A stretch of DNA of 64,000 nt. It comes from Theileria orientalis strain Shintoku. Taxonomy: Eukaryota > Apicomplexa > Aconoidasida > Piroplasmida > Theileriidae. Positions 10,179 through 25,900 of this stretch are shown here, in pieces. Every line of letters starts with the position of its first letter. Within the stretch, counting starts at the first letter, position 1. The position numbers and the translations under genes are program-made. The notes under the pieces are model-generated. The model made no database searches and had not been told where the DNA came from. It saw nothing but the letters and a program-made list of their open reading frames with translations. The stretch lies in contig NC_025263.1 of assembly GCF_000740895.1 (NCBI RefSeq), positions 496,001 to 560,000 on the forward strand. Direction: 5' to 3'.

Positions 10179-12183
10179 ATGAAGAAGACAGTCAAATATG
10201 AAGATCAACTTGACTATATCCAAAAGAGTAATGAAGTTAAGAACCTCTTTGTTATCAAGAAGGGCTTTGTGCCTAATATGAACGTGGAAGGTCACCTATT
10301 TGCAAATGAAAATTTATCAAAGCTCCTATTTGATGAACTTAGGCAGTTTACAGATGAACCGGGGTCTTTTCTTCCAGCTTTAAAGCAGTTAGCAAATGTT
10401 GCCGCACTGCCTGGTATAGTTAAGAGCAGTATAGCTCTTCCAGATGCACATTCTGGTACAGTTTAAAGTAAACACATAAATTTAATGCAGGTTACGGCTT
10501 TTCTATCGGAAACGTTGCAGCTTTTGATATGGATAACTGCAATTCGGTGGTATCTCCAGGGGGAGTTGGCTTCGATATTAACTGTGGAGTCCGGCTACTG
10601 CGAACAGGTTTACTATATAAGGATATTGAGCCTATAAAGGAGCAGCTGGTTCAAAAACTGTTTGATTTGATCCCAGTGGGTGTTGGATGCCAAGGTCAAA
10701 TACCATGTGATAGTAACGGTGTGTATTGTTATTCACACAGATATTGCGTATAAATAGAATAAGAAGTGTCCACTTATATGTTAGCATTGAATAGGGGGGT
10801 TGTATAATTGTATTATAGACTTGGACGATATACTGGAATACGGGATGGACTGGTCAGTATCGTCCGGGTACTCGTGGGCCGAAGACAAGGAGCACTGTGA
10901 AGAATTCGGCAGGATGGTTCAGGCAGATCCCACAGTTGTGTCATTCAGGGCTAAAAAGAGAGGGCTGTCGCAAATAGGAACACTTGGCGCTGGAAACCAC
11001 TACGCGGAGGTCCAGGTACTGTTATACTGGCTACAATATCAATGATTGTCTTTGTGATCGCTATTATGCTTAAAATAATACATTATCCAGGTCGTCGAGG
11101 AGATATACGATGAATACAGTGCCAAGGTCATGGGAATCGATAGGATCGGCCAAGTGTGTGTGATGATGCACACTGGGTCCAGAGGGCTGGGCCACCAAGT
11201 TGCTTCAGATGCACTGGTGGATATGGAGAACAGCCTAAACAAGTCTAAGATAAAGGTAAACGATAAGCAGTTGGCATGCGCAAGAATCCACTCCGAGGAG
11301 GGGAGGAAATACATCAAAGCGATGGCGGCGGCTGCCAACTACGCCTGGGTCAACAGGAGTGTGATGACGCACCTGGCCAGGAAGTCCTTCGAGGAGGTGC
11401 TTAGGGAATCGGCCGACGACCTGGATATGCACGTAGTTTACGACGTTTCGCACAACATTGCTAAGATCGAGGTACGCCTTAGTTTGCTTTAACTGCCAAC
11501 CGCAGGACCACATGATCGACGGGAAGCTGAAGAGGCTCCTCCTCCACAGGAAGGGGTCGACGAGGGCCTTTCCGCCCTACCACCCGCTTATATCGGCGGA
11601 TTTCCAGCACATTGGGCAGCCGGTGCTCGTTGGTGGCACCATGGGCACCTGCTCGTACGTGTTGACAGGGACTCAGCTGGCCATGGACCTAACGCTAGGG
11701 TCCACCTGCCACGGATCAGGTAAGTCAATCGGTAGCAGATGTGCTTTTAAAATTACCACTAACGGTCCATAGACTATACGACCGAATAGTTATTTATGCC
11801 CTTGGCCTTGTTTAAATTTATTCCGATCATGATATCGCCCTTAGGGAGGACTTTGAGCAGGAACAAGAGCAGAAGGACTCTGGATTATCAAGATGTGTTA
11901 AACAATTTGAAGGAAAAGGGAATTTCGGTAAGTTCAGAGCTTTTTTATAGAATGTTTTCTGCTTTTCGCGCCTAACACCCATGAATCTAATTCCTTTTTT
12001 AGATTAGAGTTGCGTCTCCCAAGCTTGTCACTGAAGAGGCTCCCGAGTCCTATAAGGATGTGTCTGAAGTTGTCCAGGTAACTTTGCAGCAAACAGTGAT
12101 AAAAACTAGTTCAGACCTGCCACGACTGTGGAATCTCAAAGAAGTGTGTTAAATTGCGGCCCGTTGCCGTGATCAAGGGATGA
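10179..12183 (+). CDS. RTCB: RtcB-type RNA ligase (HSPC117), tRNA splicing
   Basis: This is a GTP/Mn-dependent ligase joining 2',3'-cyclic phosphate (3'-phosphate) and 5'-OH RNA ends, used in tRNA splicing and RNA repair. Exons join to a protein of about 500 aa collinear with animal [55 protein letters not shown] (metal-binding Cys), [83 protein letters not shown] and a C-terminus ending VIKG. Introns lie near 10464, 10719, 11015, 11471, 11719, 11930 and 12079. The ATG at 10179 gives the family's usual N-terminus (10128 would add non-homologous residues). It starts 66 bp after the preceding gene's stop. Confidence 0.95.
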
Positions 12184-12538
12184 TCCGATAAATAACACGG
12201 ATCTACAAATGTTATTGAAGAGCGCAGAAATATTTAAATATCGTTTCATGGTGCTGATGTGTGTATTTAGTTTCTGTGCCTACTCATTATTCGTTCATTC
12301 TCGTTCATCGCCCCCATTACACCGGGTAAGGGTAGTGGAATGGCTGTTTACTTCAGAACACTTTCACGTTTGATGAATAGAATCGAGGAATCTGATTTTG
12401 TAGTAAAGTTTTTACATAGTTGACCAGTTTGTTTAATTATTCCAGTTCATTCTACGGGGAATTAGTGCGATACAGAGATATGTGATTTTTTATAGTATTG
12501 TAATATAAGAGGGTCTGTACAATAAGTTTATATTTAAA
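12184..12538. other. Intergenic spacer
   Basis: This 355-bp AT-rich spacer separates the RtcB stop from the next plus-strand gene. No open frame of note and no RNA gene was seen. It presumably holds a 3' UTR and a promoter. Confidence 0.5.
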
Positions 12539-13638
12539 ATGGTAGTGAAGGTTAATTGGACCAAAACAGTAATCGCATCTGGTAGGTTGGCCCTTGCTTA
12601 TTAGTTTTTAGGTCTTTTTGCGGCCACCGCAGTTTTTCTATATTATCTTTTCAAGAATGACGAGGAGGAGCCTGAAGAGTTCGATTCCTATAAGCAGAGT
12701 CATACTCCGCCAGCTTTATCGACGAGCAGAGCAGAGAAGGTATGTCATAGCCAGTTTTAGTGACACATTACAGCAGCTATGTGTTTTTGTACCTTTTTTA
12801 TCAGTGCCCACAAAAGGGATTTTATAGTTATACATAAATTGCTAAGTGATTAAAAATAAAATACTAATTGGTCTTTGGACGCATATTTAGGTAGTAGTGT
12901 GTATTAGCGTTATCTTTCAAAATGTTTTAGATATCCAAGAAGGAGTGTATTGAGCTGCTTAAGAAAATAGCGGACAGTCAGGAGGACACAAAGACGTTGA
13001 TGTCCACAGTCGTGGACGAGCTGCTTTCGAAGAAGCTGAAGTCGAGCCTGATCGACGTGTACCAGAGGTGCTGCTCCGCGATCCCGCCGGACCCACTCGA
13101 GAGCGAGGGGCTCACGCTGTTCGACCTGGACCACGTGGTCGACAGGTACCAGAACGACCCTACGATCAGGGACTCCATCGTTAAAATCATGACCATTGTC
13201 CCGCCCGATGACGGCGACCCGGTCTTGTCGATAGACGAGATCATTAGGATCCACGAGTTTATGTTGAGTGAGCTCGAGGGCATTGTCGCCTCGTACAAGA
13301 GTCTTCCGAACCGGGAGTCGCTGGAGAAGAAGGTGCTCACTCTCGCCGTTCAGACGCTCATCTCCTCCAGGGTTCAGCAGAAGTTCGGCTACAAGTACAC
13401 TCTCGTTGACAAGTCCGTCATTAAGAACCACAGTGAGCTCAGCATGAACACGAGGTTTGCCAGGCTCAATATGCAGATGCAGAGCGAAATGTCTGAGATG
13501 ACCGGGTAAGTGTTAAACAGGATGGCTGTGCCTCCGTGGCTGAGCGCACGGCTGCGCTTTTGGCCGGTCGCATTTCCTTTCAACGCCACTGAATCTCAAC
13601 ACCCACTCACTAATATTCCCTTCAGGTTATACAACTGA
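12539..13638 (+). CDS. N-terminally membrane-anchored protein, unknown function
   Basis: Exon 1 (ATG 12539) joins through a 30-nt intron to SGLFAATAVFLYYLF, a single hydrophobic helix at about residues 13-30, followed by an acidic patch (NDEEEPEEF). After a second intron (to about 12930) a long exon encodes a helical, Leu/Glu/Lys-rich domain of about 190 residues with no recognised motif. The topology suggests a tail facing the cytosol or organelle matrix. The last exon has two readings: stop TAA at 13507-13509, or splicing at a consensus GTAAGT at 13506 to an acceptor at 13625, giving GLYN with TGA at 13636-13638. The longer span is given. Confidence 0.6.
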
Positions 13639-13774
13639 TGATGACATAATTTACTGATATTGTTTGTACACGTGTTTTGTACCATTTACCGCTGTTATTT
13701 ATACACACACTTGGTATCATTTACTTCTGTTATTGTTTGTACACGTGTTTTGTACCATTTAGTAAATTAGTCTT

Positions 13775-15816
<2,042 letters not shown>

Positions 15817-16133
15817 TTTAAAAATCAATAAACAAAGATTTGTAATCAATTGTGTCAATTTATGGTGATGATGTATAGTAAGTATAAACGGATGGAAATT
15901 AAAAATGAACACACAATGTAATATAGTTCTTTTGTAAATATAGTTATTATACTGGTCTTAATCGTATAGTTTTGTAAACTTGCGTGTTTGTATGTTAGAT
16001 ACTCCAATAAATACTTTGTAACATAATGTGTTTGCTTAAAATACTTAATTTGTATATTAATACATTTTTTCTTCTTATGGTTATAAAATAGTTGATAAAC
16101 TCTCCATTCTAGCTGTAAATTATCATCCATAGA
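15817..16133. other. Divergent intergenic spacer
   Basis: This 317-bp AT-rich region lies between the divergent starts of RUVBL1 and the calpain gene. It is a candidate bidirectional promoter. Overlapping open frames in it have no recognisable content. Confidence 0.5.
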
Positions 16134-19100
16134 ATGAAATGTGGCTCTTTAAATAACATTTTTCGTTTGTACATGAACAAACGTAAAAATTGTGATCCTC
16201 CACCTTCCTCTGATTGCGGTATCAGGTCTGTATGCGAAGAAGATCATGCAGGAGGTAAAATGATGGAAATTTCGGAGTCTGGGACCCCAAAAGGAACTTT
16301 AGAGGTTATGAATAGCTACTTCGATGGGTGTTTTATGCCGGCCTGGGAACACGTGATCAAATATAAGCATAATACAGTGTATAAGAGCTTAAACGAAGTT
16401 GTGAATGTAGATGAGCTGTGGCAAGACCCGAATGGGTTGATGGAACTGAACACACGGCAGGTAAAGCGCTACCACTGCTGGATAAGATACTTTGACCTGT
16501 GCAACAATGTACAGTTTTTCAAGGGGGCGCCAAGCTCGGATAGGATACGCCAGGGCTACGTAGGAGATTGCTCAATGGTCTCGAGCCTGTCAACGCTGTC
16601 GGAATACGAAAAGTTGAACGATAAAGTGCTGTCAGATAAGATAAAGCTGATAGACCTGAAGAGGACAGTGAAGAAGTTGAGGAAGCTATCGTACCCAGAG
16701 TCGTCGATAGAATACCTGAACAACTACAAGCTCGCAATAGGAGTGAAGGTGTACTTTAACGGATGCGCGAGGTGTCTGTTTGTAGATGACTGGGTTCCGA
16801 TAAGGAAAGATAAGTCGCTGCTGTGTGCACACTCGAGTGACCCGGAGGAGCTGTGGGTGACCCTGTTTGAAAAGGCGAACATGCGCCTGTACGGGAACAC
16901 GTACTCGATAAAGGGAACAAACCCGGGAATCGACACGTATCACTACACAGGATGGCTACCGGAGATAATACAGCTGCCGCCGTCCCAGTACAAATTGTCC
17001 CCAGACAGAATCAACGGGATCGACTACAATCGCACACAGTGGGACCAGAAGAATGATATCGCGAACCTGGAGAAGTTGGACCTGATATGGAGCGCAATCA
17101 TGCACAACTTTAACAGGAATATCGTAGTGTGCGTGGGAACAAACGAACTGTACGATGTGCACAGGCCTGATGTAGACATGGATGGAATATCAGTGTCATC
17201 AGGTGCGTGTTTATTATAGAGTAGCCTACATGAGTTGGAGCTACAGAGTTAAATCATGTATATGTGATAGGTATTTGGAATTGATGAGTTAATAGATAAA
17301 TTAACAGTTATTATATATGTATATGTATTTATGTATGTATGTAAACTATTAGTGGTGGCTTTAAAAACGTAATTTAGGCATTGTTAGCTGTCACGCGTAT
17401 AGTGTGTTGGATGTGATGCACTTGGAGTTGGAAGGCACAGACCATAAGCTGCTGTTGCTAAAAAATCCCTGGGGAAAGGCGAGATCAAAATTGAAGTTGG
17501 ATCCGAGGGTAGTAAAGATGCTGCCACATCATAAGAACGGATACGATGGAGTAAGTTTTGTTGTATTGGATAGCAAGTGTGTTAGCGTATGAAGCGTCTT
17601 AGATGAACAATAGGATTCTTGTGGATTAGTTAGTTATACATATCGGTAGATTAACAGTTATTCAATTGGTTGCTAAATTATACTTGGACTGATGAATGTT
17701 TAGAATAGCGATAATGGAGTGTTTTGGATAGAGTGGATAAATGTGTTGAAGTGGTTCTCGCACGTATACCTGTCATGGAACACGAAAAGGTTTCGATTCA
17801 CAAAAAGGATTTGCTTCAATTGGAAGAGGAACAAGCATTTTATTAACTCTTTGGTGCCAGAAGATACGTATTTGTCAGTGCATAATCCGCAATTGCACAT
17901 AACGACGCGGGCAGATAATCAGTCAGGCAGTAATGATGAAGCAGTTGCAAGTAACAGAGGCAATTGTGATGATGATGATGACGACTATGATGAAGATGAA
18001 GAATATGAAGAAGGAAGTGATGACTTTGTGGTCTTTGTAATGCTTGTGCAAAATAAGAAGACGATGGAAGATGCAATGAAGTACTTGGCGTTGCACACGT
18101 TCATGTCAGACGTGCCGATCATGACGCCATATAGTCCAGCAGTAAACGGAGTGTATAATAACAGTGAAGTCATACTGGTGAAGTTGCTGGTGAGTAAAAG
18201 CGGCGGCAGTAGTGAACATAACACGCTGAGATACGGAAAGTATAACATTATTGAAAGTGGGAGTGAGGAAGTCGATTTGGTGATGCTGATGTGTAACTTC
18301 ATGAAGAAGATTGAACATGATAACATATTCACAATGTTTACATTCTCGAACAGGAAACATAGGTTCAAGTTACTGCCAACGCTAACAGGTAAGAAGGATG
18401 TTACTGATAGTTACTTAGAGTAGTTATAGTGTGTATAGAAATATTAAGTGTATGGTGTAGTGTAGTATAGTAAGTGTGTAGTTGTAGCCATTGGTACACA
18501 TGTTTAACGAAAATTTACAGACAACCTTAATAACTTCGTTTACGATTTTAAGTGGTCTGAGTACAACTGCGGCATGAACCCGAATGAAATCTGGTCGTTC
18601 ATCAGTAACCCGCACTTCAGGTTGAAGGTGAAGAGAGACATTGACATGATACTGGTGCTGGAGACCGACGTCGTCATATCAGTGAACCTGCGGCTCTTCT
18701 TCTCTCGGATGGCGACGATAAGGGCGGTAAGAACGAAGCAGGCACACTCGTCGGGAGACTACAGACTGCACTGCTGCGTGATCAAGGCGCGCTTCACCAG
18801 GGGGACGTACACGCTGATCCCGTCGAATTTCGATGGCTCGAAGGGCAGGTTCAGGTTCAGCGTGTTCCACGGAGGAGCCGGCGACGCAGTGGAGATACAC
18901 CCGATCCCATACCCATACGTAAAGCTGGGCGACATCGTCAAGAAGAACGTTCCCACCTGTTCAGAGTATACGCGCGACGGTGGCGTGTGCGGCAGCAGTA
19001 ATGGGGGAAATTCGGCGGACAGAGAATACAAGATAGACGCGTCGAGCCATTATCGCACGGCAAATGGCAGCATGGTGCTGGATGGCGAGGGCCTGATTGA

Positions 19101-19782
19101 CGGCACCGTTAAGTTTTATCAGATACCGGACCTGTTCAACGTTACCGTTGCCAGAATGACCAACGACTACTTCGAGTTCAAGGTCGAAGAGCCGACCCTG
19201 GTGACCATAAAGATCAAAGTCAACAGCGTGAACGACAACAAGTTCGTCCTCTTTTCGGAACACTGCGTGAACTACCCGGTCCACTCGCCCGGATTTTGTA
19301 CTGCCTCGCAGTTCAATGAGAATTTTGGCAGCGGTGACTTTGGCAAGGACGGCGCTGATGACGGTGACGACGATGATTGCGACACCGCCAGATCCGTAGC
19401 GAAAGAACTCAGTAGAATGGACCTGGACACGGTTGTCGGTGGATATGACGACGACTCTGGCGGTTTAAGGTTTTGCGATAATGTCTGCTGCGTCAAGTGT
19501 GGAGGTCCCTACGGACAGTTTTACCCCACAGACCCAAACCTGTTTCCCGGCGAGCTCAAGCTGGGTTTCGAGCACAGCCTGTTCAGTGATCTCAACGGCG
19601 GCGTCTCCAAGAACGGCAGGAGCCCCTCCGCCTCGGCGCAAATCTTATTCTTGAGGGAGTGCGTGGTCAACTTCACTCTCGTCCAGTTGTTTCCTCACGT
19701 GCAGTATAGACTGACCTCTTTGAACCGCCACAGGTTCCAGACTGTGTTCTTCATAACGACCAGCGGCGCAATTTCTGCTTAA
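16134..19782 (+). CDS. Calpain-7-type cysteine protease (clan CA, C2)
   Basis: This is an intracellular cysteine protease; apicomplexans usually carry a single calpain of the calpain-7/PalB type. Four exons encode about 1,050 aa. The catalytic triad is intact: Cys146 in GYVGDCSMVS, His in IVSCHAYSVLDV just after intron 1 (17207-17378) and Asn in LLLLKNPWGKA. After the protease core an acidic Asp/Glu tract (about 17971-18026) interrupts the protein. Two beta-rich C-terminal domains follow, without EF-hands, so regulation by a penta-EF-hand is not expected. Introns end with clear AG acceptors near 17378, 17702 and 18521. It is convergent with Tra1, whose stop lies 212 bp away. Confidence 0.9.
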
Positions 19783-19993
19783 TTGATTTCTGTGTTATAG
19801 TTACCTGTGATAATTTGTGTATAGGTGTTTACGTGCTTATATACACGCTTAGACAAGTGTGTGTATATTGTAGTATGTAGGCGTGTGTGTAGCATGAAGT
19901 GATCTAGTGGTGTGTGTAGCATAGAGTGCAAAGTTACTACTATTATTAATACAACGGTTTGTGTTAATTTGTCGGCGATTGCGCGTTTAGTAT

Positions 19994-22900
19994 CTAGAAC
20001 CACGGCAGGTACGACGTCTTCAGCTTTCCGAGCATCGAAGGGTCGGTGGACGCGTCGATGATGGAGACGATCATGTTGTTGATGGGCACGGTGCTGTGTT
20101 CCTGGTCCGCAGGGGCCCTCAGGTACGTGCAGTAGTTGAGCAGCTTGCTCAGGTACTCGTCGACGTCGTCGGCCTTGTCCGCGGGCGCCTCCTTATCCTT
20201 CTGCGCAGAGCCGGCAGTGGCGGCGTCCTTCGAGTCGCCAGGCTCAGACTTGGGCTGCGCGCCGCCGCGCTCCAGAATCGCCGAGAGCGCCGCGTGAATG
20301 TCGATCTTGAAGTGGTGCATCGTGAGCGTCACGGAGAACATCACGGCAGGCAGCACGCCCAGCCTGCAGGCAGGCCCTATCAGGTTCGTCATGTTCCTCG
20401 TGAGGCGGAACACGCGCAGCTTCGTCGGCTCCATCTCGCGCGTGAAGAGCCGGTAGTCCACCTGCCTGATCGTGCCGGTCCGCGGGTTGAGGAGCAGCCT
20501 CGAGGGCGTCGCGTACGGCGTCGCCAGCACCAGGCTCAGCATCGCCTGCGTCGCGTAGGTCGCCGTGAAGTTCATCCTGATCGTGAGGAGCGCCTGGTAG
20601 TCCTTCGCGGCGCTCTGCAGCTGCGTGAGCAGGATGTTGTCGGGCACGATGTTGCAGAGCTTGTTGTAGGCGTCCTGCAGCACGTCCTGGTGGATCTTGC
20701 GGTACCAGGTCAGGAACCACGGGTACTGCTTGTCCTTGAACATTTTGTAGATGTAGTTGAAGCCCACGTTGCGGTCGCCCTCGGCGTTCGCCGCGATCGC
20801 CTGCAGCTGCCCCGGGTTGTACTTGTTGTAGCACTCGTAGAGCTTACTCGTGATGTTCTTCTCGAGTAGTATTTTGTGGAGGACGAGGATCAGCAGGTTC
20901 GTCTCGTGGCCGCTGCTCGGGTCGTAGTCGTTGAGCGGGGCGGCCGCTGCGCCCGAGTCCCTCAGAGTTTCTCTGCTCGTCCTTGCGCTCGTGGGCGTGC
21001 TCGTTCCTGTCTGCGCTGAAGTCAGCGAGACTCCCACCGTCGACGGGTTCATCAGGTTGCTCAGCGAGACTGCGTTGTTGTATATGCTCAGCAGCGTCTG
21101 GTTTCGCGGGCTGTCCTCGACGAGGCATATGTACGGGTCCAGGGGCACCACTGCGCTCGAGGGCATGTGCACGTTCCTCCTCAGCGTCTCGTGGTACTTT
21201 TTGAAGTAGAAGTTGAGCAGCTGCGTCATCTGGTGCAGGTACTCCTCGTTCTTCTGCCTCACTCTCAGCAGTGGGCACGCTGAGTAGTAGTGGCTCTGGC
21301 CGTCGGTGGTCACGATTTTGATGCACTTCACCAGCTGGTTCCTCCTCCGCACCTTCACCAGCCTCGGGTCCACGTAGAGCACGTCGTGCGTCTGGCCGAG
21401 CACGTTCTTGTTTCTCAGAATCTCGTCGATGCCGTTCATCTTGACGTGCGGCAGCTGTATCACTGTGCTGGCGTTCGCCGCCAGGCTGTTTGTCACCCTG
21501 CAGACGCTGTGGTTAAGCAGGTACTTTATGTTAGAGTTCGGCTTCCTCGTCCTCGAGTAGTTCATCAGCGCCGTGATCATGTCCAGCAGCTTATTCATTG
21601 CGTATCCGCAGGGTATGTTGATTTGCGGGCGGTCTGAGCTCTGGCTGCTGCTCTGCGACTGCTTCACGAAGTCCTGCGTGAACTTGTGTACCAGCTTGTA
21701 CAGCTCCTCTTCTTCGTTCGTGCTGCTTCTTTCTCTTGCTGAGGACAGCTTCCCCAGTATTTTGTTAGTGATGCAGTGCAGCATCGGCTTCGGTATGTTT
21801 TCGTGGAAGGGCAGGTCCAGGCACTCTTCGAATATAGTTTCGTATGCGCACAGTATCTCGTCGATCACGTCCGGCTTTCCCAGGTTCGTCAGCAGATTGC
21901 AGAAGTTTTCCAGGTTCTGGTTCAGCGTCGGGTTGCTGTTGAGCAGCATGTGCAGTATCGTCTTCACGTCTCCAGGGTCTGCCCCCTTGTCTTCTCCGGC
22001 CTCGCTCTCCTCCTTCGTCGCCACGCTGTTTTGCGAGCCTCCGTTCGCCAGCAGCGAGAGGTACTCCGTCCTCAGCGTGTAGTAGAGCTGCTGCGGCGCC
22101 TTGTTGTTCAGGCTTTTTAGCAGGTGGTACACTTCTGCGTTGTTCTTCTTGTGAAGCTGCTTCACCAGCTGCGGCAGCCACGTCAGCCACACGCTGTGGT
22201 TAACGTACTCCGAGTACTTTTTGAAGCTTTCGCTTACTCCGTTCACTGCTCTGTGCATCTCTCCCACCAGCGTGAATATTCTCTTTATCAGCAGCCAGTG
22301 GCAGTTCGGGTTAATTGAGATTGCCGTCAGGTATCCCATTATTGCCGTCTCGTACAGCTCCATTGGGAACATCTGCTCACTCTTACTCCACACTGAGATC
22401 AGCGAGTGGTCGATCTTATTGTCGTTGAACTTCGCCCATGATATCCAATTCTTACTCAGCAGCGGCTGCAGCTTCAGCGACTCCAACATGTACTTGCACG
22501 CCAGGTCAATATCTCCTAAATATGATTTAGTGCTTGTTTTACGGCACTGGTAGTTGTTATTACACTAGTGGTGGTTATTACGTACGCACTAACTACAAAT
22601 AACTACATACTAGCTACTAACTACAAATAACTACGTACTAGCTACTAACTACAAATAACTACATTAATACCAGCTACCAGCCAAAAACAGTTGCATATGT
22701 AACTAAATAAATACGTGCTAACTAAAATGCTACTGGTGTACCTATTGAGTTGTTGTGCGGCCTCTTGTTCGGGTTCGACTGCGCCTGGTGCGTGTCGTAG
22801 ATGTAGTTCCTGTTGATCGCCTCCGCCTTCAGCCTCGTCACGTGCGCCTTCAGCGTCTCGAAGCCCTTGTTCGGCAGCTTGTCGAAGTCGAGTGCGATGA

Positions 22901-25900
22901 CGCTCTTGAGCGCCTCCGGCATGTTCACTGAGAAGGACAGGTACTGCTTAAACTTCTCGTTGATCAGCAGGTAGTAGTCCTCGCCCATGTTCACCGTCCT
23001 GTTCATCGTGGCTGCCAGGAACTTGTGCGCCTTGTTCAGCAGGACCGAGGCCATCAGCGGCAGCTGGTGCGTCTTCCTCGTCACGCAGCTGTACTTGACG
23101 AGCGTCCAGATGTAGTCCTGGTTCACGTACAGGTTCTCGCTCTGCGCGCTGAATGGCGGCTGCAGGTTAAGCAGGTTCTTCACGCTGCTGTATGCCATCG
23201 TTCTAAAGGCCAACATCTTCGTCCAGCTCAGCGGGTGGTCCGACTTGTTCGGCAGGCGCGACCTCCACTTGTTGATCAGGTGCGCCTCTTGTGCGTTCTG
23301 CCCTGCGTATGTGCTGTCGGTAACTCTCTTCAGGTACGCCAGTCCCTCGAGCGCCTCCACGAAACGCTGATTCATCCTCATGCAGCTCGCGTGCCCGTTG
23401 TTCAGCTTACTGCCCGTGTTCCTGTAGTACTGCACCAGCAGCGCCACGCTGTTCTCCGCGACCCTGCGCAGGCTGTGGTACTCTCTGCTGTAGTGCTTCT
23501 GCAGCGCGCCCATGCTTGCCGTGTTGCTGTGAAAGACCTTGGAGGCTCTGCTGATCACGTTGTACATGTTAACCTCCAGTGCGTTCTCCGGCTCCGTGCT
23601 GTCCATGTCCTTGCTCGGATCCGCGTTAACGAACGTCATGGTGTCCTTGCCGGTCGCCAGTGGCACGTACATGTGCGGGTACGCGTTCAGGTACACTGTC
23701 GCCTGGTTGAAGAGCAGCTTGTTGTTCGACACGTAGGCCATGTCTCTGATAGAGTCCCACTCGCCCAGCTGCTTCGTGCAGTACATCCAGTAGTTGTACC
23801 ACAGCTTTGACTCGTCGAACCAGGCCACAGTTTCCGAGGACTGTCCTGAGTTTCCCAGGTACTCCATGATCTGGTTGAAGTCTCTCTGTGCCTGCTTCCA
23901 CTTGCTGTGCTGCATGTTTGCCAGCGCCATTCTCGTTTCACTCGTTATCACCCAGCACCTGTTCGAGCCTATCGCCATGTCCGTCAGCTCCAGCTTCATG
24001 TACACGTCCGAGAGCACGCTCGCTATTCTCGTGATGTCCAGCGGCTGCGTTAGCATAAGCTTTTCCAGGTAGTAGCACGTGCTATAGTAGTTTCCGTCCA
24101 GGCAGTATCCCAGGTACTTAATGATCTCCACTGGGAGCACTATCAGCGGGTAGCTGCTGATCACTGTCACGTACACCAGGTTAAGCACTCTCTTCAGGTC
24201 TGACGCTTCCGGGTCCGCGTAGCTCTGCGATCTGCTCTGGCCTCCCAGAGCTTCTACGAAGCTTCCGCTTTTTTGGTTCATTTCCTTCACTGTCGACTGA
24301 CTCGTTTCTCTGCTTAGCATTTGCGTCGCGTCTCTCATCATATACGGGTTAACTTCCTTCACCTTCGTCCTCACTGGCTCGTACGTTTCCTCATTCGTCA
24401 TCGTTAAATCGTTAACCTTATTAACTATAAAGAGCACCATGTGCTTCAGCAACTCGTTTCTGTACGGCTCCGAGAGGTTGATGTACAGTTGGTGGAACAG
24501 CTTCGTGAACACTGCGTCTCCTGCTTCTTCGTGCAACTCGCACACCTTCCTCACGTACCTCGCCGCGTGCTTCACGTTAAGGTACCTTTCGAAGTAGAGT
24601 TTGTGGAACTCGTTCATCTTCTTCAGCGCCTTGTGCAGCTTACTGTCCAACGTCAGCTCCAGCTCACTCCTTCTCAGCGCACTCGACAGCTCTCCGCTTC
24701 CCTCATTCGAGCCGCCTTCTAAGCTCCCTTCTCTGTATGACAGTGACATCTTCCTAAAGTCCTTCAGTATACTTACTATTGGCTTTATCCCCTCCACCTT
24801 CGTGCTGTTGCATATGAAGTTGATCTGACTCGTCTGATCTCCCTTCTGCTCCCGCGATTGTTCCTGGTTACTGCTGTCCAGCTGTCTAAACCTTGGATAG
24901 TTCATACTTATGCCCGCTTCAATGTCCTACATTGTTATTTATTATTTGTTTGCGTTGTAGTAGTTGTTATTTATTGGAAAGTGTTTAGTAATTATTTATT
25001 GGAAAGTGTGTAGTAATTATTTATTGGAAAGTGTGTAGTAATTATTTATTGGAAAGTGTTTAGTAATTATTTTGGCTTGTTTGTGTTTAGTTGTTAAATG
25101 GTACGTACATCTAACTAGGAAAAATATGTATAAATAACTAGGAAAAATATATATAAATAACTACTGGTATGAATCTATACAAATCCTCACCTGGTCGAAG
25201 AGCGTAAATAGAGTGTTCAGCAGACCTGTGCTGTTGTGGTCGTACTTGAACAGCGCCTCGACAGTGTGGTACGTAGTGTCGCTCGCGCTGTGGTACTCAA
25301 ATGCGTCCACCATGTTCAACCCGGCCAGGTACGAACAGTGGGACAGGCACCTGTATCTCACGGTCTGCCTGACGCCTCTGAACCGCTCGTCGCGAACCAC
25401 CCTCAGGTACAGGCTGTTGTAGTCCGCCCTCAGCTGCTCCTCGTCGTGGGCGCCCTGCTCTCCCTCGTAAGCTCCACACTCGTGAGTGGCACTTGCGCTG
25501 GTGGCGTCAGAAGCGCCGCCCACGGTTGCACTCATTGTCGTCGCGGCCGTCGTTGACGTGGCTGGGTACGATATGTGCCTCGTGTGGTACATGATTCTGC
25601 ATATCAGCTCATATTTGATGTCCTCGGGGCTGTGCTTCACGTACTTGGACAAATCTCGGGTCGGCACTGGCGCTGAGTCCTGCTCTACTGTGTACTTCGA
25701 GTGGTTCAGCGCTATTTTTGAGGGGCGCTTGTTCTGCGCCGTCATGTCGGCGATTACGTGCTTTTCCAGCGACTCCTTCGTCAGCTCTATGTAGTTCCCC
25801 GTGTAGTCGTAGAAGTTGTAGTCTCTGTCCTCCGCGACTCCACTTTGTACCTTCTCGCGGCCCTCATTGCTCCGCCCACGCGCGTGCTTCTTCCCTGGTA

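Noticed and set aside
13520..13590. GC-rich patch with a tRNA A-box-like word
   Set aside because: No B-box and no cloverleaf could be formed; it lies in the candidate terminal intron.
20100..21400. Tra1 kinase-like domain as an active lipid/protein kinase
   Set aside because: No catalytic HRD/DFG-type motifs were found where PIKK kinases have them, in line with the family's pseudokinase nature.
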